Assembly (NCBI RefSeq): GCF_018918185.1
Contig: NZ_JAHLPZ010000001.1
Location: 496,001 to 560,000 of the forward strand
Reading direction: 5' to 3'
Source of the DNA: Eubacterium sp. MSJ-21
Lineage (GTDB): Bacteria; Bacillota; Clostridia; Lachnospirales; Lachnospiraceae
DNA length: 64,000 nucleotides
Of this stretch, positions 55,356-64,000 are shown in pieces. The stretch's first letter is position 1. Every line of letters starts with the position of its first letter. A model generated the notes under the pieces. The model was not told the DNA's origin. It did not search any database and saw nothing but the letters and a program-made list of their open reading frames with translations. The position numbers were made by a program, and so were the translations under genes.

Positions 55356-56846
55356 ATGATTACAGATTTGATTCGTGAATTAGTGATATATGGTAAGAAC
55401 AATGGTCTGATCTGCGAGGCAGATGAGGTGTATGCGACGAACCGTCTGCTGGAGTTGTTCGATGTAATGGAGTATGAGGAGAATCCGGAGATTACAGAGC
55501 CAAGAGCTGTCTGTGAGATTTTAGAGGATATGATGACATATGCGCATGAAAATGGCATCATGAAAGAAGATACCATAACGGCAAAGGATTTGTTCGATAC
55601 GAAGATTATGGGCTGCATTACGCCACCACCAAGCGTGGTACGGGCAGAGTTCGCGAAGCGTTATGCGGAAAGTCCGAAGGAGGCAACCAATTATTATTAC
55701 CAGTTTAGTCAGGCGACGAACTATATCCGGAAAGACCGTATTGCAAAAGATGAGAAATGGGTGACTGACACCGAGTATGGTCCGATCGACATCACGATCA
55801 ATCTGTCCAAACCGGAGAAGGATCCGCGCGATATCGCGAAAGCCGGACAGGCGAAGAAATCCGGATATCCGGCTTGCCTGCTCTGCAAGGAGAATGAAGG
55901 CTACGCAGGACATTTCTCACACCCGGCAAGACAGAATCACCGTGTGATCCCGATCAAGCTGGATGGACAGAATTATTATTTGCAGTATTCACCTTATGTA
56001 TATTACAACGAGCATTGTATCATCTTCAATGAGCAGCATATCCCAATGAAGATTGATTATGCGGTGTTCCGTAAGCTTCTGGATTTTGTAAGACAGTACC
56101 CACATTATATGGCAGGTTCGAATGCGGATCTTCCGATTGTCGGTGGTTCCATTTTAAGCCATGATCATTTCCAGGGTGGTGGCTATGTATTTGCGATGGC
56201 AAAGGCAGATTATGAGCGTAAGTTCGTGATTCCGGGATTTGAGAGTGTTACAGCCGGTATTGTGAAATGGCCGATGTCAGTCATCCGTCTGCAGGGCGAT
56301 GATATGGAAGTGATGGCGAAAGCTGCCGACCATATCCTTACAAGCTGGCGGGCATACACGGATGCGGATGCATTTATCTTCAGTGAGACGGACGGTGTTC
56401 CACACAATACGATCACACCGATTGCACGGATGCACGGCGATAAGCTGGAATTGGATCTTGTGCTCCGGAACAATATCACAACGGAAGAATGTCCGTGGGG
56501 CGTCTATCATCCATCGGCAGACCTGCATCATATCAAGAAAGAGAATATCGGTCTGATCGAGGTTATGGGACTTGCGGTACTTCCGGCACGTCTGAAGGGC
56601 GAGATGGCAGAATTATCCAAGGCTATCTTAGCCGGAGAGGATATCCGCAAGAATCCACTGATTGAGAAGCATGCAGACTGGGTAGATGCATGGATTGGTA
56701 ATTATGACATTACCGCGGAGAATATCACAGAGATCCTGCACGATGAGATCAGCAAGGTATTCGTAAAGGTACTTGAATGTGCAGGCGTATATAAGCGGAC
56801 GGAAGAGGGACAGGCTGCGTTTATGCGGTTTGTGGATTCTTTGTAG
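55356..56846 (+). CDS. galT: UDP-glucose-hexose-1-phosphate uridylyltransferase, class II
   Basis: 496 residues, matching the Firmicutes GalT2 class and not the 350-residue HIT-type GalT1. It exchanges UMP between UDP-glucose and galactose-1-phosphate. Motifs include IMGCITPPPSVVRAEF, the CLLCKENEGYAGH region, NEHCIIFNEQH and the active-site-like ILSHDHFQGG. AATGGAGG lies upstream. It follows galK by 84 bp. galE is not in the window. Confidence 0.97.
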   Translation: MITDLIRELVIYGKNNGLICEADEVYATNRLLELFDVMEYEENPEITEPRAVCEILEDMMTYAHENGIMKEDTITAKDLFDTKIMGCITPPPSVVRAEFAKRYAESPKEATNYYYQFSQATNYIRKDRIAKDEKWVTDTEYGPIDITINLSKPEKDPRDIAKAGQAKKSGYPACLLCKENEGYAGHFSHPARQNHRVIPIKLDGQNYYLQYSPYVYYNEHCIIFNEQHIPMKIDYAVFRKLLDFVRQYPHYMAGSNADLPIVGGSILSHDHFQGGGYVFAMAKADYERKFVIPGFESVTAGIVKWPMSVIRLQGDDMEVMAKAADHILTSWRAYTDADAFIFSETDGVPHNTITPIARMHGDKLELDLVLRNNITTEECPWGVYHPSADLHHIKKENIGLIEVMGLAVLPARLKGEMAELSKAILAGEDIRKNPLIEKHADWVDAWIGNYDITAENITEILHDEISKVFVKVLECAGVYKRTEEGQAAFMRFVDSL

Positions 56847-56951
56847 AAATTTTGTAGAAATAATAATTGAACATTCTGATAATTATAGTTTTGATTGTGG
56901 ATATGATTATTAGATATGGTTATATAGAGTTTTTTAGAAATTATGGCGGAG

Positions 56952-56986
56952 ACAGGAATGCGGTTTATGAAAGGCATTCCTGTTTT
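56952..56986 (+). terminator. Terminator of galKT
   Basis: ACAGGAATGC / GCATTCCTGT stem with a 12-nt loop and TTTTCACTTT. The rest of 56847-57090 holds nothing else that I can support. Confidence 0.85.
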
Positions 56987-57091
56987 CACTTTATGAATTC
57001 CTGCTGGCAGGCTGAAATTTTCTGTTTGGAGCAAGTATATGAAAAAAGAAGAAAATACTCCAAACGCGGACTCAAACGGACTCATATTGCA

Positions 57092-57136
57092 TAAAATAAA
57101 AAATCCGTAAAGCTAGTATTATCAATGCTTTACGGA
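57092..57136 (-). terminator. Terminator of the tRNA-Gly pair
   Basis: On the - strand: TCCGTAAAGC / GCTTTACGGA stem followed by TTTTTTATTTT. Confidence 0.9.
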
Positions 57137-57147
57137 GAATAAAAAAG

Positions 57148-57219
<72 letters not shown>

Positions 57220-57248
57220 ATAAAAAACAAATTATTTAATTTTCAGAG

Positions 57249-57320
<72 letters not shown>

Positions 57321-57358
57321 ATTTTGTCGTTTCGTACTTCGTACCGACGACGTGTTAT

Positions 57359-57388
57359 ATATTAGCATAGTAGTTCTATATGTGTCAA
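57359..57388 (-). promoter_or_regulatory. Promoter of the tRNA-Gly pair
   Basis: On the - strand: TTGACA (57388-57383), 18-nt spacer, TAATAT (57364-57359), with TG one base before the -10. Confidence 0.8.
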
Positions 57389-57420
57389 CAACTTTTTGTA
57401 AAAAAATTAAAAATTGTAGC

Positions 57421-57449
57421 TTGCTTTATAGAGGTATTTCTCCTATAAT
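57421..57449 (+). promoter_or_regulatory. Promoter of the LTA-synthase-like gene
   Basis: TTGCTT, 17-nt spacer, TATAAT, 40 bp before the start codon. Confidence 0.75.
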
Positions 57450-57489
57450 TGAGTATCATTATAAAGATTATTATTGAAGGGGCGGTAAA

Positions 57490-59676
57490 ATGTCTGAGAA
57501 GATAATAAAGGATCAGGAAGAAACAAAAGAAGAAACGAAGACCGGATCCGAAGAAATCGTAAAAAATGGAGAAAAGAAAACCGGGTCTGAAGAAATCGTA
57601 AAAAATGAAGAAACGAAAACCGGGTCTGAAGAGATTGTCAAGAATGAAGGAAAAGAAGTAACTGAGAAAGTGGATGCAAAGCCATCGTTGTGGTCAAAGG
57701 TAAAGCATTTTTTGAAATATTCGATTCAGACATGGATCGCACGGTGTTTTCTGATTGCATTTGGCCTGGAGCTTCTTATGGAGATATTGGGCAGACGGTC
57801 GCTGGTACTTGGTGTGAAGTTTATGGTATCTTCGCCAATTGTATTCTTATATAATACCTCCATCATATTCTTTACCTTATTGTTTGCGCTGTTCTTAAGA
57901 AAGCGGGTATTCGGTATCGTGCTGATCAGTATTGTCTGGCTGATCTGCGGTTTTGCAAACTTTGTGGTACTTGGCTATCGTATCACACCATTTGCGGCGA
58001 TTGACCTTCTGATGGTGAAGGATGTGATATCCATGCTGGACGTATATTTCTCCAAGGTTCAGCAGGTGCTTTTAGTCGTGGCAGCGGTGGCGGTGATCGC
58101 CGGAATCGTAATCCTGTTCCGGAAATCTCCGAAGTTTGAGGGGAAAAAGCATGTCATGCGGACGATGGTTGTCTGTATTGTTATGTGGATTGGCATTATG
58201 TTCTTTACGAACTTTAACGTGAGCCATAACATTATCTCGGATGATTTTGCAAATCTCGGTATGGCATATCAGGATTATGGGTTTGCGTATTGTTTTACGA
58301 ACAGTATTATTGACAATGGTATTACGAAGCCGAACGATTATGATGAATCGACGATGCTTCATCTGAAAAATGAATTAAACAGCGAAGAATTCGATGCGGA
58401 TGGATCAAAGAAAAAAACACCGAATATTGTCTGTGTACAGCTGGAATCCTTCTTTGATCCGAATGTGGTAGAAGGATTGACGCTCTCAGAGAATCCGATT
58501 CCGAATTTTACGAAACTGAAAGAGAAATTTCCGTCCGGATATTTCACGATGCCGGCGCTTGGTGCCGGTACTGCAAATTCCGAATTCGAGGTGCTGACGG
58601 GAATCCGTTCCGCATATTTTGGAGCAGGCGAGTATCCATATAAGACAACGGTCAATAAAGTGCCGGTAGAGGGGATGTGCAGTCTGCTGGAGAAGGAAGG
58701 ATATCATACCTTTGCGATGCATAATAACAAGTCATCCTTCTATGACCGGAAGGATGTCTACAATGAGATGGGATTTGAGCGGTTTATCTCGCTGGAATAT
58801 ATGTATAATGTACAGAAAACTTCAACCGGATGGGCGAAGGATGAAGTGCTGGTGGATAACATCAAGAATTGTCTGCGAAGCACAGAAGGCTCGGATTTTG
58901 TATTCACGATCAGTGTACAGGGACATGGCAAATATCCGGAGGAGTTAGGTGCCTGCGATGAGAAGATCAAGGTCAGCTATCCTCAGGATCCGGTAAAGGA
59001 AAATCAGCTTACTTATTATGTAAACCAGTTACATGAGATGGATCAGATGATCCATGATCTGATCACGGCGTTGGATAATACCGGAGAAGAGTATGTGCTG
59101 CTTCTATATGGAGATCATCTGCCAACAATCACATTTGAGGATGATCAGCTTCCACACAGCCAGTTCCAGACAGAATATATTCTGGTCAATAACATGAATC
59201 TGGACATCCCGGATGAAGATATCCGTGCAAGTGAGGTATCCACGAAGATATTCAAGGCTCTGAATCTGGATATGGGATATGTGCAGCGCGCACATTGTCT
59301 GTATGAGGACGATCCGGATGAACTCGATCATGCGGTTACATTGCTTGCATATGATATGCTGTATGGCAATGATTATATTTATGATGGTCAGTCTCCGGTA
59401 CCGGAAGTCGGACAAGGGCAGATCATCATGGGATTGGAGGAGATCGGCATCAGCCGTGTATCCAACGAAGGTGATCATGCCGTGGTACGGGGAAGAAACT
59501 TCAACGAATATTCCAAGGTGTATGATGGCGAGGATCAATTAGAAACGGTCTATGTCGACCGAAATACATTGATGGTACAGGGACAGACATTAAACGATGG
59601 TGCCTTAATCACAGTCAAACAGGTGGATGACTCGGGACATGTTTTAAGCTCATCTTCGGACTATACATTTCATTGA
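57490..59676 (+). CDS. LTA synthase-family membrane sulfatase
   Basis: 728 residues. The cytoplasmic N-terminus holds three near-identical copies of KTGSEEIVKN (57538-57655). About five membrane segments (about 85-245) follow, then a large extracellular sulfatase-fold domain. Expected metal and catalytic residues: Glu in VQLESFFDP, the nucleophile Thr in LGAGTANSEFEVL and Asp-His in LYGDHLPT. It should add glycerol-phosphate or a related group to a surface polymer. A C-terminal beta domain (about 640-728) is extra. AAGGGGCGG lies upstream. Confidence 0.92.
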   Translation: MSEKIIKDQEETKEETKTGSEEIVKNGEKKTGSEEIVKNEETKTGSEEIVKNEGKEVTEKVDAKPSLWSKVKHFLKYSIQTWIARCFLIAFGLELLMEILGRRSLVLGVKFMVSSPIVFLYNTSIIFFTLLFALFLRKRVFGIVLISIVWLICGFANFVVLGYRITPFAAIDLLMVKDVISMLDVYFSKVQQVLLVVAAVAVIAGIVILFRKSPKFEGKKHVMRTMVVCIVMWIGIMFFTNFNVSHNIISDDFANLGMAYQDYGFAYCFTNSIIDNGITKPNDYDESTMLHLKNELNSEEFDADGSKKKTPNIVCVQLESFFDPNVVEGLTLSENPIPNFTKLKEKFPSGYFTMPALGAGTANSEFEVLTGIRSAYFGAGEYPYKTTVNKVPVEGMCSLLEKEGYHTFAMHNNKSSFYDRKDVYNEMGFERFISLEYMYNVQKTSTGWAKDEVLVDNIKNCLRSTEGSDFVFTISVQGHGKYPEELGACDEKIKVSYPQDPVKENQLTYYVNQLHEMDQMIHDLITALDNTGEEYVLLLYGDHLPTITFEDDQLPHSQFQTEYILVNNMNLDIPDEDIRASEVSTKIFKALNLDMGYVQRAHCLYEDDPDELDHAVTLLAYDMLYGNDYIYDGQSPVPEVGQGQIIMGLEEIGISRVSNEGDHAVVRGRNFNEYSKVYDGEDQLETVYVDRNTLMVQGQTLNDGALITVKQVDDSGHVLSSSSDYTFH

Positions 59677-59729
59677 GGCACAGATACACGAATTTAATGA
59701 CAAAATTAACAACAATTTGGATTTAGTGT

Positions 59730-59758
59730 TTGAATACTCGATATAGGTATGCTATAAT
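59730..59758 (+). promoter_or_regulatory. Promoter of cheX
   Basis: TTGAAT, 17-nt spacer, TATAAT, with TGC before the -10. Confidence 0.78.
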
Positions 59759-59799
59759 TATCGTTAACCTATTTCAAAATAATACTAAGGAGAGGGCAT

Positions 59800-60279
59800 A
59801 TGGTACCTGCAATTGATGTAAAGCACATTAACCCTTTTTTGCAGTCGAGTATTTCTATTGTAGAAAGTGTTACTCAGGTGAAGTTGACAGTTGGCAAGCC
59901 TGAGATGACAGATTTTCATTTACATGACAAATATTATGCAATTCAGGTCGGCGTAGTGGGAGAAATGAAAGGTCAGGTAATTCTGGCAATCCGGGAGAAC
60001 AATGCAAAGGATATTGCATCCCGTATGATGTTCGGAATGCCTGTCAATGAGTTGGATGAGATGGCATCCTCCGCATTGAACGAACTGGGGAATATGATTA
60101 TGGGGAACACGGCAACGATTTTTTCCACACTTGGAATTATCATCGATATTACGCCGCCGCTTGCTGTATATGGCAATGACTTACAGTTGAAGTCGGATAT
60201 AGATGGAATTAAAGTACCTTTGATGTATGGCGGGGAAGAATACATCGGACTTTACATCTGCGTTTACGAGGATAAGTAA
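59800..60279 (+). CDS. cheX: CheX-type CheY-P phosphatase
   Basis: 159 residues. The catalytic ExxN motif is in ALNELGNMIMGN, after the N-terminal VKHINPFLQSS typical of CheX. It dephosphorylates CheY or other receivers. AAGGAGAG lies upstream. Chemotaxis partners are not in the window apart from CheV 27 kb away. Confidence 0.92.
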   Translation: MVPAIDVKHINPFLQSSISIVESVTQVKLTVGKPEMTDFHLHDKYYAIQVGVVGEMKGQVILAIRENNAKDIASRMMFGMPVNELDEMASSALNELGNMIMGNTATIFSTLGIIIDITPPLAVYGNDLQLKSDIDGIKVPLMYGGEEYIGLYICVYEDK

Positions 60280-60311
60280 TACCTGAACCTTCATCGGTTC
60301 GAATTACCTAA

Positions 60312-61799
<1,488 letters not shown>

Positions 61800-61847
61800 T
61801 CGAACAGGCACGCATCAGTGTCAGGAATTTTATATAGCGAATGAGAG

Positions 61848-61878
61848 TATCCCATAAGAGAAATCTTATGGGATATTT
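61848..61878 (+). terminator. Terminator of guaB
   Basis: TATCCCATAAGA / TCTTATGGGATA stem with a GAAA loop and five T. Confidence 0.93.
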
Positions 61879-61973
61879 TTGTGGAGTAAAACTGTAAGGG
61901 GGAGATGATATTGGCGGTATATCAGGCAGTTGGCGGTCCATTTGTATGATAATTATGGCAGACTGAGCAGGAA

Positions 61974-63422
61974 GTGCTTTCCAACGGTGTGAAAACCAGC
62001 TATACTTATGACAGCCGGAACCGTCTCGTCCAGGCTGGAAATATTCATTATGAGTATGATGCGGAAGATGTGCGTACTGCTGTAATCACACCGGATTACC
62101 GGGAAGATTACACTGTTGACAGGGAGGCAACGTTTAGTCAGGTGCTTTCTGTATCCCGGACATATGTAGCTGGGACAAAAGAAGAGACAACGTATTATTA
62201 TGGCAGTGGACTTGTGTATGAGAAGAAAACAGGCACTTTGTCTGATGATTCTCAAAGTAATGAAGACACTACTCTTCAGGTGTATCACTTCAACCATCTT
62301 GGAAGTACAATTTGCCTGACAGATAAAACTGGAACTGTGACAAATCGGTTCAACTATGGCACCTATGGTGAGCTTCTGACTGCTGATAAAGCTGTGGTTG
62401 TAGATATAACCAGATTCCTGTATAACGGAGAATATGGTGTCCAGACGGATGTAAATGGTCTATATTATATGCGAAGCCGGTATTACAGCCCGGAGATACG
62501 GAGGTTTATCAATCAGGATGTTGTAACGGGAAGTATCAATCAATCAGCAAGCCTGAATCGATACAGCTATGTGGAAGGAAATCCGGTCAGTTATACGGAC
62601 CCATTCGGATTATCGCCATACCAGTTTATTTCAAGAACCATACATATTGGACTGGATGTAGTAGGAATATTCGTGCCTGGTGCAAATGTAGTAAATGCTT
62701 TGTATTACTTTGCGGAAGGAAATATCTATGATGGAGTCGAAAGTCTGATATTTAGTCTGGCAGGTGGAGCGCTTGGAAAAGGGTTCAAGTATGCAGCTGC
62801 CGGAGGAAAAACTTTTACGATCGGTGCGGAAACGATTGCCGCGATCACGCAGGGAAGCAGAGGACTGGCCGCAGGACTCGCAGCGAACGATGTGGGACAG
62901 GGAATCGCCGGAATGATTGAAGATTACGGCATTGATGGTAAAGATATCTCAGGAAGAACTATTCTGGAAGTACTTGGCATATTGGCAAACGGTGCCCAGA
63001 TGGGTGCATATGGAAATGCATTTGCAAATGGATTTGCAGGTGCTGCCGGGGTGGCAGGTAGTGAAGGTAAGAGTGAGACCAGCTATGGGGAGTCAAGCGG
63101 AAATATTTCTGAATTGTTAGAAAATCGTCCAGAGTTGACTGGAACGAATCGAGAGAAATTATTATCTATGGTACAAGACACAAAATTAGCAGCGTATATT
63201 AATGAAGTGTATAGACCAGGTGCATCTGTTGGAGATGGTGGAACTGCTGATAAATTAATCATGGAGTTTTATGAAGGAAGTTCCCGTCATTTGCCAAAAG
63301 CTAAAGAAAGATTAGTCGGTATAAATAGAATAATAGATTCAGGAAAACTTGGACTGAATGATTTAGATATAGCTGAAGCATTAAGAGATGATTTAGAATA
63401 CGCTATAGACTTATTCAAATAA
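61974..63422 (+). CDS. Truncated Rhs core with variable C-terminal tip (probable toxin)
   Basis: 482 residues in frame. Rhs/YD repeats (YTYDSRNRLVQAG) and the core end TRFLYNGEYGVQTDVNGLYYMRSRYYSP are followed by a hydrophobic Gly/Ala region and a variable tip (about residues 380-482, from NISELLENRPEL). The 5' part is missing. Upstream bases 61945-61964 encode YDNYGRL in another frame, so a one-base deletion near 61964 breaks the gene. There is no signal or good start. The tip has lower GC than the core and is probably a toxin paired with the next gene; its activity is not recognised. Confidence 0.8.
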   Translation: MLSNGVKTSYTYDSRNRLVQAGNIHYEYDAEDVRTAVITPDYREDYTVDREATFSQVLSVSRTYVAGTKEETTYYYGSGLVYEKKTGTLSDDSQSNEDTTLQVYHFNHLGSTICLTDKTGTVTNRFNYGTYGELLTADKAVVVDITRFLYNGEYGVQTDVNGLYYMRSRYYSPEIRRFINQDVVTGSINQSASLNRYSYVEGNPVSYTDPFGLSPYQFISRTIHIGLDVVGIFVPGANVVNALYYFAEGNIYDGVESLIFSLAGGALGKGFKYAAAGGKTFTIGAETIAAITQGSRGLAAGLAANDVGQGIAGMIEDYGIDGKDISGRTILEVLGILANGAQMGAYGNAFANGFAGAAGVAGSEGKSETSYGESSGNISELLENRPELTGTNREKLLSMVQDTKLAAYINEVYRPGASVGDGGTADKLIMEFYEGSSRHLPKAKERLVGINRIIDSGKLGLNDLDIAEALRDDLEYAIDLFK

Positions 63423-63440
63423 AGGAGATTAATAAAAATT

Positions 63441-63806
63441 ATGATTATAGATGATTTTTTGAAACAAATGACAATTTATTTTCCAACAATAAAAAAAGAT
63501 TTGGATGAACACATACAAGAATTCGGAGAAAGATTGGATACTATTGTTATAGAGGATATTATTATGCCAGAAATTATTGAACTTTTGGAAAAAGACGCGG
63601 ATACGAAGAAGCTAAAAGTTATATTTGACTATTTTGAGGATGTATGTATTAATTCAGATGATTATCTCAATAATGTTTTTTCTATAACAGCATTGGAAAT
63701 ATTGGGTAATGATAAAAATATATTGGAAAAAGCTAAGAAATATATGGGACCTATAACAATAAAACTTCAGAGGGAAGCTGATATTGCTATAGGACGACAA
63801 GTATAA
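63441..63806 (+). CDS. Probable immunity protein for the Rhs tip (DUF7674-like)
   Basis: 121 residues, acidic and AT-rich, beginning MIIDDFLKQMTIYFPTIKKD and ending near AKKYMGPITIKLQREADI. The pattern resembles a family found after polymorphic toxins (DUF7674-like). AAAGGAG lies 12 nt upstream and the gene follows the tip by 18 bp, the usual arrangement for a toxin and its immunity gene. Both have lower GC than the region before them. Confidence 0.75.
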   Translation: MIIDDFLKQMTIYFPTIKKDLDEHIQEFGERLDTIVIEDIIMPEIIELLEKDADTKKLKVIFDYFEDVCINSDDYLNNVFSITALEILGNDKNILEKAKKYMGPITIKLQREADIAIGRQV

Positions 63807-63864
63807 GCACAACAACTAAGCCTCCCCACGGGCAGGCTTAAATCCTAGTCTCACTACCAGACAT

Positions 63865-64000
63865 TTAACAGAACTTCTTAGGTTCATAAGGTTTACTATC
63901 CCGTAACACGGCATAAATTACGGTGCTAAGCTTTCTTGCCACGGCTCCTGTGGCAGTTAAGTGATGTTTACCTTGGTCACGTTTCTTTTTGTAATATGCA
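63865..64000 (-). CDS. IS110-family transposase, C-terminal end only
   Basis: The - strand frame, open to the window edge, reads AYYKKKRDQGKHHLTATGAV and then ARKLSTVIYAVLRDSKPY, ending EPKKFC with a TAA. This matches the C-terminal segment of IS110/IS116-type (DEDD/Ser) transposases. The stop is 58 bp from the immunity gene. Between them is an inverted repeat AAGCCT/AGGCTT (63820-63841), perhaps the IS end or a shared terminator. Confidence 0.8.
   Translation of the reverse strand, partial: AYYKKKRDQGKHHLTATGAVARKLSTVIYAVLRDSKPYEPKKFC

Noticed and set aside
56867-57094. 75-codon ORF after galT
   Set aside because: It spans the galT terminator, has no ribosome-binding site, and shows no recognisable pattern.

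Overview
The window looks like chromosome from a Lachnospiraceae-type Clostridia (Bacillota). The reasons are moderate GC, strong AGGAGG ribosome-binding sites, a type III glutamine synthetase, an FprA flavodiiron protein, a tyrosine T-box, an infC-rpmI-rplT operon with an L20-type leader, a YlxM-Ffh-RpsP-KhpA-RimM-TrmD operon, CheV and CheX, an M18 aminopeptidase and a galactokinase/class II GalT pair under a LacI-type repressor. Genus is not assigned. Most genes lie on the + strand.

Layout. 0-4.7 kb: 3' part of a giant surface protein. 4.8-7.4 kb: Xaa-Pro peptidase, then the IF3/L35/L20 operon. 7.6 kb: tRNA-Leu(AAG). 7.8-13.4 kb: O-antigen-ligase-like membrane protein, CDF transporter, T-box-controlled tyrS and a co-translated membrane protein. 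13.4-16.6 kb: two repeat-rich intergenic regions flanking glutamine synthetase III. 16.6-21.8 kb: HAD hydrolase, FprA, topoisomerase III and a left-handed beta-helix protein. 21.8-24.3 kb (- strand): a small membrane protein, a degenerate phosphoribosyltransferase and a peptidoglycan-binding protein. 24.4-28.2 kb: the SRP/ribosome-maturation operon. 28.3-32.5 kb: lipoproteins and a two-component system. 32.6-42.4 kb: CheV, an ArgD-like aminotransferase, M18 peptidase, a 1451-residue hybrid sensor and a diguanylate cyclase. 42.4-52.2 kb: a sulfur, Fe-S and copper cluster (ThiS-like carrier, rhodanese-TtcA fusion, BioB, CsoR-CopA-CopZ, MATE pump, LysR regulator, NifS, NifU). 52.3-56.8 kb: HD hydrolase and the divergent lacI/galKT locus. 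57.1-57.3 kb: two identical tRNA-Gly genes. 57.5-61.8 kb: LTA-synthase-like protein, CheX and IMP dehydrogenase. 61.9-64 kb: a 5'-truncated Rhs tip with its probable immunity gene, next to the end of an IS110-type transposase.

The most unusual signal is a pair of about 155-nt elements (18676-18833 and 45431-45581). They share a conserved core whose internal stems co-vary between the copies. Each copy is enclosed by long inverted arms that are nearly perfect within the copy but unrelated between copies. I do not recognise this element. Other items worth following are a 113-bp tandem array of hairpins (16.25-16.55 kb), a ThiS-like carrier ending in GGGCR beside a rhodanese-TtcA fusion, a hybrid sensor lacking its phospho-accepting His, a phosphoribosyltransferase lacking the PRPP-loop acids, and short leader ORFs before infC and galK.
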